Origin: Baffinella frigidus
Lineage: Eukaryota; Cryptophyceae; Cryptomonadales; Baffinellaceae
Direction: 5' to 3'
Assembly (NCBI GenBank): GCA_026770585.1
Contig: MU647385.1
Location: 88,167 to 100,064, forward strand
DNA: 11,898 bases
Position 1 is the first letter of the stretch, and each line of letters begins with the position of its first letter. A model generated the notes under the pieces. It was not told the origin of the DNA and made no database searches. It was given only the letters and a program-made list of their open reading frames with translations. Both the position numbers and the translations under genes were made by a program. Below, piece after piece: positions 1 to 7,800 of the stretch.

Positions 1-211
1 CTCTCTCTCTCGCTCTCTCTCTCGCTCTCTCTCTCGCTCTCTCTCTCTCTCTTACTCTCTCGCTCTCTCTCTCGCTCTCGCTCTCTCTCGTGCTCTCTCT
101 CTCACTCACTCTCTCTCTCACACTCCCTCACTCCCTCCCTCCCTCCCTCTCTCGCACGCGCTCTCTCTCTCTCTCTCGCTCTCTCTCGCTCTCTCTCGCT
201 CGCTCGCTCCC

Positions 212-244
<33 letters not shown>
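1..244. repeat. CT-rich microsatellite
   Basis: Almost pure pyrimidine on the + strand: (CT)n broken at regular points by CTCG and CTCC. It probably continues beyond the left edge. The open frames across it (Leu/Ser or Arg/Glu runs) are by-products of the repeat. Confidence 0.95.
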
Positions 245-317
245 GGACCTGTGGGCCGCCTGGAGACCCCGAGCGTCTGAACGCGGGGTGCGCGGGCCCC
301 TGCGAAAGTGGTCGCGG

Positions 318-535
318 GAATGACTTTTCGAAAGTGGAGGAGGGCGTGACTTTCAAAAGTGGACGGCGTGAAGAGGAGGATTCCTCCCCGGAAGTTGTCG
401 GGTTCCCCGGAAGTTGTCGGGTTCAAGGTCAAGGTCAGTGCGAACCTCAAGTTCGGGTTGCTCCACTGCGGACGAGGAGGAGGGGATCACTTTTCGAAAG
501 TGGAGGAGAGATGACTTTCGAAAGTGGACGGCGTG
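318..535. repeat. Direct repeats with CGAAAGTGGA motif and a 19-bp tandem pair
   Basis: A block of about 52 bp at 318-370 (two CGAAAGTGGA-like motifs ending GGACGGCGTG) recurs at 485-535 with a few changes. Between them, 386-404 and 405-423 are a perfect 19-bp tandem (CCCCGGAAGTTGTCGGGTT). ACTTTCGAAAGT is itself palindromic. No gene is recognised here. Confidence 0.85.
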
Positions 536-549
536 GATCCCAGAAGTTG

Positions 550-1390
550 TGGGGTGCAGGCTCAAGCTCAGAGCAAGAACCTGAAGCTAGCCACACAGCG
601 GACTTCGAAGGGATTTCGAATAACCCCTAAGCGACCAGACCTAGGACCCTACAGTAGGGTCCATAGGGGGGTTCCTACGGATAAGGTCACGGAAAGGTAG
701 CCCGATTCGGGCCGAAAATCGCTTCGTAGCTCTCTCTCTCGCTCTCGCTCTCCCGCTGTGTGGAAAGCACGCGGAGCTGAGAGACGCCCTGCATAGGTGT
801 CCACCAAGTGTGGCGTACACCGCTCTGTCAAACTGGTCAAATTCGTACACCGCTCTGGCCAAGTGCGGCATGCTCATCGCGTGGCACCCCCCCGATTTGT
901 TCCGGGGGAGGGGGGGGGTCGCGAATCAGTGCGAACCGCAGGAGGAGGGGGGGACCACTCCCCCGAGTCGTTCCCGGGGGGTTGATGCGCGGCGCTACCC
1001 CCCCCCCCGGTACATATCCGAGCATCTTCAACGATGCAAACGCCTCCCCTCGGACCACCAGGCATCAGAGTGGGAGCAAATCGCGTTTCTCAACCCGCTG
1101 GATTGGTACTGGAGATCGCCGGATTCCGACGGCCTGTGGTGCAGATCAAGGGGCTCGAAAACGGCGGTTTGCTCCTACTCTTGAGGGCTGGTGCCACACA
1201 GCGGATTCCGCAGGGGTTTTGAATGACCATAAGCGATGAGACATACGACCCTATGGTAGGCAATAGCGTAGGGACTTGGGTGGGGCTCCTGCAGACAAGG
1301 TAACGGGAAATGGCTCAGATACGGTGATATTATGCCTTGGTCGCCCACTGTGTGGGACTGTGTGGGGCTGTGTTGGGAAGGGTTGGAGAC
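550..1390. repeat. Diverged direct segmental duplication
   Basis: About 550-790 is repeated, diverged, at about 1135-1390. Shared landmarks in the same order are GCCACACAGCGGA, a stretch ending ATAAGCGA or CTAAGCGA, a CCTA-GTAGG palindrome, a CAAGGTAACGG-type stretch and a CTGTGTGG stretch. Between the copies lie two GTACACCGCTCTG repeats (814-826 and 846-858) and G/C homopolymer runs (887-1015). I see no gene in 245-1490. Confidence 0.65.
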
Positions 1391-1489
1391 CTGCGAGAAA
1401 GACGCGAACGACGGCCCGAGCGCCACGCCAAGCAGCAGCACCTGCAAGAGGAGAGCAACTTAGTGCCCGAGCCCAGCTATTCAAAACGC

Positions 1490-1612
1490 CCGTTTGTGCT
1501 ATCTTAAGGGTGAATTTTGTTAGATTTTGCTATCTTAGCTTCGTCATAGCTTTAAAATAGGTCAGAATCCACCCCAAGATAGCAAAAACACGGTGTAGAT
1601 TGCATGTCCTCA
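1490..1612 (-). mobile_element. MITE-like element with GCTATCTT inverted ends (copy 2)
   Basis: The reverse complement of about 1495-1598 aligns with 5655-5757. Both run CCGTGTTTTTGCTATCTTGG, then GCTAAGATAGCAAAATCT, then a CACCCTTA stretch, with similar spacing. GCTATCTT and AAGATAGC form the internal inverted pairs. Bases just right of it (ATTGCATG then CCTC) also match the right flank of the intron 1 copy, but in direct orientation. Confidence 0.7.
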
Positions 1613-1691
1613 TGCATGCGCGATTGCAGGGGGGGTGCGTCGCGGGGTCCTAGCTCTGCCTCACTCGGGTTGACTGCCAGACTATCCTCAA

Positions 1692-2363
1692 GTGGTCGTG
1701 CTGCGTGTGCGGTATAAACCCGTCAACTGTGGAGCGGGAAGAGCCCGGCTCGCGAAATTGGTGAGACGGAATCGACTGAGACAGAAGTCTGGGATCCCTG
1801 GAGGGGGGTTGGAGTACCGAGATGAAGAGCGTCGGACGCACCACCCGCCCCCGCACCCTCCTTGTCGGTGTGCTCCGCATCACCAAACCCCTCCTTCGGC
1901 TCGACTGTCAAGACCCGTGGGGGTCCCCAGAATCAGAGGAGTGAAACGCGGGCCAACATATCCAATCAGGGAAGTGAAACGATTACACATGGCCGTCCAA
2001 TCTGCATGTGGGGCATGCCGGGGGGGCTGTTGCCAATGCACGGCGAGCCACTGGGTTTTCATCAGCGCACACCGAGGAATCCCCACTGCATGCATAGCCC
2101 CTCTTCGCCCTCAGAGATCCAACATCGCCCTTGCGACTGATGCATGCGGTCCCACTGATATCCCCACCCCGCACCATCTGGACCGCCTTCTGCGAGGGTG
2201 CTCGGTTCGCTGGGGGAATGCGACGCAGCACTCTGTTCGGGAAGCGACTCTCTGCGTACGGACAGCGGGGGATGAGGGGGGGCCGAGCGGCGGGAACCTT
2301 GCACGCCTTCTTGTGATCCAGGGATCCGGAACCAAAAGTCCAAAAGTCAATTCACTCAGTTGA
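1692..2363 (+). other. Open frame, unrecognised, probably not a gene
   Basis: A 223-codon frame is open here in GC-rich sequence. The product is rich in Arg, Pro and Cys, resembles no family I know, and has overlapping open frames on the other strand. It runs into the start of the TIR element at 2363. I see no convincing splice-site pairs. The region 1615-2360 otherwise holds only a TAGCTCTGCCTCA motif at about 1649, which is shared with the ends of intron elements. Confidence 0.15.
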
Positions 2364-2884
2364 TCTTCGTATACTGTTGTATTCGGTGATATATGACTCT
2401 GGGTAGGTGACTCTCTAGAGCATCTTTCTGCTCTCGCGTGTCGAGTGGACATTTTGACTTTATGGTACGAACTTCATACGAGGCGCTCGTAGATCTAACA
2501 TATCCTTATCCCTTATCTGCCTATGACGTCCTGAGACGTCAAAAGGCTCAAATGTCAACTTTGGCATTTTCTAATTAGGCCGCCTCTTAATGGAAAATTA
2601 TGAAAAAAACACCAGCTTGTCAGGCTCGCTAAGCTGAACAAATTGAGTAATTGGTGCTCAACGAATTGAGAAATTCCTGATTTATGAGACCCGGAAAACC
2701 GTCCTCCGCTAAATTGGAATCCCTAGACCTGATTCCTGCTAAAAAAAATGATCACGTACCTTTTTCGGCAGATAAGGGATACTCTGGGAGGCGACACGCG
2801 ACAAGGGGAGCACGCGAGAGCAGAAAGATGCTCTAGAGAGTCACCTACCCAGAGTCATATATCACCGAGTATACAACGAAGATT
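2363..2884. mobile_element. TIR element of about 522 bp with long inverted arms
   Basis: The left arm 2363-2440 (ATCTTCGTATAC to CTCTCGCGTG) is the reverse complement of the right arm 2811-2884 with only a few differences. The arms share TGACTCTGGGTAGGTGACTC and the CTCTAGAGCATCTTTCTGCT stretch. An inner pair, ATCCCTTATCTGCC at about 2508-2521 and GGCAGATAAGGGAT at 2767-2780, extends the symmetry. The AT-richer centre has no coding capacity, so the element is non-autonomous. Both flanks contain AACCAAAAGT. Confidence 0.88.
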
Positions 2885-2946
2885 ACAGAAACCAAAAGTT
2901 GAATCAACTGACTTTTGTATGTCATAAGTCAACATTCTCATTAATA

Positions 2947-3033
2947 GTATACGTTGTATACTTGGTGATATACGACTCTGGGTAGGTGACCTTTCGACAT
3001 CTTCTTGTCTCGTGTCGCCCTGAGTCTATCAAT
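2947..3033 (+). mobile_element. Solo arm of the GTATAC/CTGGGTAGGT family
   Basis: Bases 2947-2987 (41 bp, starting GTATACGTTGTATACTTGGT) are identical to 5440-5480 in intron 1 and close to the arms of the element at 2363-2884. Similarity continues weakly to CCTGAGTCTATCA at about 3021-3033. No matching inverted arm is seen next to it. Confidence 0.75.
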
Positions 3034-3630
3034 CGACTTAAAAAACAAACGGCTCAAATTCCACTCCGGCGTCGCGTGACTCAAGTGACTCTCCTCGCCC
3101 GTCCAGCCGAGGAAGTGTGTGGGAGTCTGTCGGCAGTGTTTGCTTTCAGCCGGAGGATCGCGGAACCAGCGCATCCCGCACCGTTCTGCAGAGAGGTGGC
3201 CACCCTTGCGCCTGAATCTGTGCCAGGGATCAGATACGCCCTCTCCTCACGCCCGATTTTTGTCGACCCTGACCCTGGCGAAAACCTCCCTGCAAAAGTC
3301 ATCGTGCACCAGCAGCTGGTTGGCCCTGCTCCCGTCGCGCTGGCATCAGGCGACCGCAGACCAGATCCCTCTAGTTCTGCTGCCCCCCCCCCACCCCCCA
3401 CCCCCCCGCACGCAAACTGACGCTCCCGCATTCTCGCGCCATTGCGCCTCTCTCTCCGCTCTTGTCGGTGGACACGCCAAGGGCAGGGAGGTGCGTGGAG
3501 GGGGCGCTGTCCGTGGTCATTTCGGGCGCGTCCTGCGTCGGCAGATGTCCCTGTGCAACCGCGGAGAAATAGTCTGCAGTCTCCCCCAACCCGCCATATC
3601 CGAGCAGCAACGGCCAGAGCCGATCCTGCA
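3034..3630. other. Unassigned region, open frames on both strands
   Basis: Several long open frames overlap here, including one of 197 codons on the minus strand (3081-3674) and ones of 144 and 183 codons on the plus strand. None resembles a protein I know. They overlap one another and run into the hairpin at 3631. A C-rich run lies at 3382-3409. An undetected exon of a neighbouring gene is possible, but nothing supports it. Confidence 0.3.
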
Positions 3631-3716
3631 TGCCACCAACCCTCACGGGAGGAGCAATCGTCGGTTTTAACCATCTAAAATAGACGATCTGCTCCTCCCG
3701 TGAGGGTTGGTGGTGG
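3631..3716. repeat. Hairpin with CCACCAACCCTCACGG ends
   Basis: Bases 3633-3656 (CCACCAACCCTCACGGGAGG then AGCA) are the perfect reverse complement of 3690-3713, with partial pairing continuing inward (TCGTC/GACGA). CCACCAACCCTC ends recur near 3768-3776, inverted at about 4613-4622, and in related form at 10092-10240. This suggests a TIR element family. Confidence 0.88.
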
Positions 3717-3780
3717 CAGCGATGCGTTACTTCCAACGCCCCGCGCTCGCAACCCCATGCATACCACCAACCTAGTCGTA

Positions 3781-3965
3781 AAACTTCGAACTTTGAGGTG
3801 GGTTTAGCTACGGAATTTCCTACCGTAGGAAGTAGACAATTCCGTAGGGCCATAGGACTAATAATCAAAACTTCGAACTGGTTATTAGTCCTATGGCCCT
3901 ACGGAATTGTCTACTTCCTACGGTAGGAAATTCCGTAGCTAAACCCACCTCAAAGTTCGAAGTTT
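3781..3965. mobile_element. Perfect 84-bp inverted repeat with 17-nt loop (foldback element)
   Basis: The left arm 3781-3864 and right arm 3882-3965 are exact reverse complements over all 84 bases; the loop is 3865-3881. The loop contains AAAACTTCGAACT, a copy of the arm's outer end. Each arm holds an internal CCTACCGTAGG palindrome, a motif scattered through the window. Perfect arms suggest recent formation or ongoing arm-to-arm correction. Confidence 0.95.
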
Positions 3966-3973
3966 GCCAATGA

Positions 3974-4139
3974 AACCCTCACGGAAAGACCAAATCCTCG
4001 ATTCTCAGACCTCGGATTTACCTTGCCAGCCAGGCGAATTCGCCTGGCTGTGTTAACTTAAGTTCCAATCTTGGTACAAAATGAACTTTTGGGAACAGGT
4101 CGAAATCACTCGATTTGGTCCTACCGTGAGGTAGGGTTG
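3974..4139. repeat. Imperfect inverted repeat around a 22-bp perfect palindrome
   Basis: CCCTCACGG...GACCAAATC..TCGATT (3976-4003) pairs with AATCACTCGATTTGGTCCTA..CCGTGAGG (about 4105-4131). The segment 4028-4049 (AGCCAGGCGAATTCGCCTGG then CT) is a perfect 22-bp palindrome. The arms resemble those of the intron 3 element at 10098-10232 (GGACCAAATCGTCGATTTTG), so the two probably belong to one family. Confidence 0.7.
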
Positions 4140-4616
4140 TTATATCGGAGTTCTGCCGATATGTTATGAGAGTTATCGGCTCATATCGGCGTTCCAGCCG
4201 ATAACAGCCGATATGCCCCTCTCCCAAGGGGCCTTCCAGGGGGTGCTTCTGGGGGGGGGGATGATCCTAGGGTGGGGGGTGGAAATTCATGCATTTTTTT
4301 TCTCTAAAGGTACCCATGTGGCGATCCCTAGGGGGCGCTTTTTTCAAAGCGAGGTACCTCTGTATGGTGGTCCTCAGAGGCGGGGGGCGCGTTCTTAAAA
4401 GCGAGGTACCCCTCGCTTTTTTGTACATTCTTGACAGGAAAGGCCCCCTTTAGGCCTTAGAGGCCTATAGGGGCTTCCCCTGAGCCCCTAGCCGATATGT
4501 AAAATGACTGATATCAGGCCCCAGCCGATAAGTCCGATATGCTCCGATATCGGGCCCCAGCTGATAACTCCCGATAAGGAATTGTCCGATATAACAACCC
4601 TCACGGCGTGAGGGTT
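4122..4616. mobile_element. TIR element with repeated CCGATAT/ATATCGG motifs, next to the gene start
   Basis: The left end CCGTGAGG..GGGTTGTTATATCGG (about 4124-4147) is mirrored by CCGATATAACAACCCTCACGG near 4586-4606. Inside both ends the octamer-like motif ATATCGG/CCGATAT or TTATCGG/CCGATAA recurs about a dozen times. The centre holds the hairpin AAAAGCGAGGTACCCCTCGC (about 4397-4416) and palindromes such as AGGCCTATAGGGGCTTCCCC. The right edge is about 55 bp before the ATG, so it probably lies in the promoter or 5' leader. Confidence 0.7.
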
Positions 4617-4672
4617 GGTGGTACCCGGGCCGCATTGGTGACCCCGCACCCCTCCTCCCAGAGCGGGCGACG

Positions 4673-4836
4673 ATGAACGGGGCGGCGGCAAACGGCACCG
4701 GGAACGGGGACGGGGGGGGCAACGGGGCCGGGGGGAGCAACGGCGGGAGCTACGGGAACGGGGGAGTCAACGGGGACGCGGGCGCGGGCGGAGCGGGGGA
4801 GAAGTATGAGCCGAAGAACATCCTCTTCACTGGCGG
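4673..4836 (+). CDS. Exon 1: N-terminus and first Rossmann strand
   Basis: The ATG at 4673 has A at -3 and is the first ATG ahead of the conserved region. The frame stays open upstream, so a longer start or an upstream exon cannot be excluded. The first 42 residues are Gly/Asn/Ala-rich; the family usually starts only a few residues before the KPKNILITG strand, so this leader is an addition. The exon ends ACT GGC GG with donor GTGCGT (phase 2). The split glycine is completed by exon 2, and together they give TGGCGFIGSH. Confidence 0.85.
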
Positions 4837-7800
4837 GTGCGTCCCCACTTTAGACGTGAGCTACGCGGGAGAGCTACATGTCATTTTACGCCCTGCGTCC
4901 ATCTATTATTTCCCCTTGAAATCCGCCGGAAATGCCCACAAATAATTGACTTTGACGGAAAAGTAACCGCCAGGATTGCTTTCCGGTTGCCAGGATAACG
5001 CAACTAGTCCTCCCCCGTAGTGGTGGTGGGCAATCGAAAGTTGACGTAAGGGCAGAACCCCCCAAAAGGGGGGATTCCGCCAAAAGTTGACTCGAGGGTG
5101 AGGGTGAGTTGACTTGTGCGATTGCCTCCCTTCAGGTCTAGCATAGTGCTCCGTCCCGCCGGCCGGTGAACTTTTGAAAACCTTGCCTTGAGGAGGAGGA
5201 ATTGACTGTAGTTCGCTGGGTGGCTAGGTGGGCCGGAGTTACCAGTCAACTCTCTCTTAGAAGGACCAGCGTTTCCAGTCAACTCTCTTAAGTGAATCTA
5301 CGTCGGAGGCCAAGTGGGTCTACATTGGCGTCCTCATAACCTTGCGTAGGGTATCGCCAGAGAAGGGGGTATCGATACCCCACGTTGATCTCCGCAAAAT
5401 TATTTATTAATCGCTTGCGGCGCGACGAAATTTATCTTCGTATACGTTGTATACTTGGTGATATACGACTCTGGGTAGGTCCCTCGAGATTATCTTCTCG
5501 CTCGTGTGACCTCCCCGCCAACCAACCCTGAGTCTATCACGACTCAAATGCTTGGCTATTACTCTTATGACCCGATCGTGCAGCAAAGTTCGTTACACAA
5601 AAGCAATTAATAAATACTTTGACGGAGATTCATGGGCGAGGCCATGCAATTCAAACCGTGTTTTTGCTATCTTGGGGTGGGTTTGGTCCTATGGTAAAGC
5701 TGTGTCGACGCTAAGATAGCAAAATCTGAAAAAAATCACCCTTACGATAACGTAAAAGGCGGTTCAAATTGCATGGCCTCGGACACTAAGATTAACGTGG
5801 TAGCTCCCAGCTCTGCCTCAGCCGATCCGATCTGGGCACGGTTGAGCTGCCTTTCGACGCCATAATTTCGTTTGAGCTTATTTTTGACGATGTGTGTACC
5901 GGGAGTCCTACCTAGATGTATGCTCTGGCGAGCCCAGATTGGACGCAGGCAGAGCTAGACGGTTCCGGGTTCTGGGTTTCGGGTTTCGAGTTTCGGGCTC
6001 CGGGATCCGGGTTTCGGGTTCCGGGTCTCGGGTGAACTGATATTCGGGCTCCGGGTTTCGGGTGTATTGATGTTTACTTACTCTGATTGGCGGGGGTTGG
6101 GTGACAGGTGCGGGTTTATTGGGAGTCACGTGCTCAACCACCTCGTCGCTACCTACCCCCACTACAAGTGAATCCCTTCTCCCTCCCGCTGTCCCCTACT
6201 GCTGGAAAGCCCCAGGGGAAGTGTCAAAAAGTTCGCGACACTCTGGTGTTGCATACTTTTGAGCCATTTTCTCCTCAAAAGGCAATTTTCACCCCAAGGA
6301 CGTGACCAAAATTCGTCAAAAGGTAACTTACAAGTAATTTTGGTGTCGTGTCCAAGAATTTTGAGACTTCCTCTGTGGCTTTGCAGTAGTACTGCAAGCC
6401 TCCGGACAGTCGATCCACCTCGTTCTCAACCAACCACCTTGTCGCTACCTACCCCCAGTACAAGTGATGCCCCACTCCCGAAACCCGAATTTGAAACCTG
6501 ACACCCGAAACCCGAAACCTGACACCCGAAACACGAAAGACGAAACTCGAAACTCGAAACACACCGGCTCAAAAGCCCACTGGAATCCTACGGGCTTGGA
6601 TAATCAATCCACCTACACCCAATCGCTCTTGGTCCCCCAGTGGTGCAACCCTCTCGCTCGCTCTCTCATTCCTCCTCATGAAACCCTCCCTCTCTCTCTT
6701 CTCCTGATGCAAACCCCGATGATCCATCCACCTCCACCCACTCGCTCTTTGTCCTGGTGCATCCCTCCCGCTCGAGGGGTGGAGAGGAAGGGAAAGGTTT
6801 GTGGTTGAGGGCAGTCACCGCTGACGGATCGATGGATGGAGCGGGTGGGGGCGAGAGCTCTGGCATTCCTCCGCATGCAAACCTCCCTCTCTCTCTTCTC
6901 CTGATGCAACCCCCGCGCGCTCTCTCTCTTCTCCTAATGCAAACCTCCCCCTCATTTCCCCTAATGCAAACCTCCCTCTCTCTCCTAATGCAACCCCCCC
7001 CCTCTTTCCTCCTACTGCAAGCCTCCGTCACTCTTTCCCTTGACGCAACCCTCCCTCTATCTTTTATCCTAACGCAAGCCCCCATCTCTCGTTTCTCCTC
7101 GTGCAAACCTCCCTCTCTATTTTCCCCAACGCCCCACCCGCCCTCGCTCTCATCCGGGAACATGTTGAATTCAAAAGAAAATGGACTGTCAAACCGGATT
7201 CTGCCCTAATTAAATTTTCTTAGGGCCCTAATTGATCTTCTTCCAACTCCTATGCACACACAGGGGTCTATTTTCTTTCAAATTGAACATGTTCCCGGAT
7301 GAGCTCGCAGCCTCCCTGACCTAGACATCGTGGACACACGCGCCTGCCTCTGTGGGTATCTAGGCTCTAAGTGAATCTACTTTGGCGTCCTCATAACCTT
7401 GCGTCCTTAAGTGCCCTTAGAGCCTCGATACCCACACCCGTAGGGGAGGGAGGCGGCTCCCTCCGAAACGTCGCCGCATCTGGACAAGCAACCCACTCAC
7501 TCGCAAACGCTCTTCCTCCCCAACGCACCCCTCGCTCTCGTTTCTCCGAACGAACACGTCCGTCTTTTCTCTGAACGCACACCTCGCTCGCTAGCTCTTC
7601 CCCAGTTGATTTGGGCTCACCATCGATTCGCCCCCCCCCGGAATTTTATGGGCAATTTTCATAGGGGGGTGTCAAAATTTACCTGTAAAATTGGGGGAGG
7701 GGCGAATTTATGGGGATTTGGGCTCACCATCACCACAGTGGGACAGAGCTAGGCTCTCTCTCCGCTCCGTGAACACCCTCCTTCTCTTTGCACATAACGC

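Larger units (their letters stand above)
4837..6107 (+). other. Intron 1 (1,271 bp)
   Basis: Donor GTGCGT and acceptor GTGACAG. The hexamer GGTGCG occurs at both boundaries (4836-4841 and 6107-6112). The first 450 bp hold repeated AGTTGAC or its complement, a hairpin CCCCCCAAAAGGGGGG at 5058-5073, and CCAGTCAACTCTCT twice (5242 and 5275). The rest is TIR elements and a G-rich telomere-like array, listed separately. Confidence 0.8.

Noticed and set aside
90-450. Open frames of Leu/Ser or Arg/Glu repeats at the left end
   Set aside because: They only translate the CT microsatellite. Period-2 repeats leave several frames open by chance.
2363-2884. Autonomous DNA transposon
   Set aside because: The interior between the inverted arms is about 370 bp with no open frame able to encode a transposase.
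3081-3868. Minus-strand open frames of 165 and 197 codons as a real gene
   Set aside because: No recognisable motifs, mutually overlapping, running through hairpin arms, in GC-rich DNA where long chance frames are common.
5760-5775. tRNA B-box-like GGTTCAAAT
   Set aside because: It lies in the right TIR of a MITE. No A-box or cloverleaf could be drawn around it.
6666-7209. Long open frames on both strands in intron 2
   Set aside because: They follow the pyrimidine-rich minisatellite and have low-complexity, repeat-derived composition.
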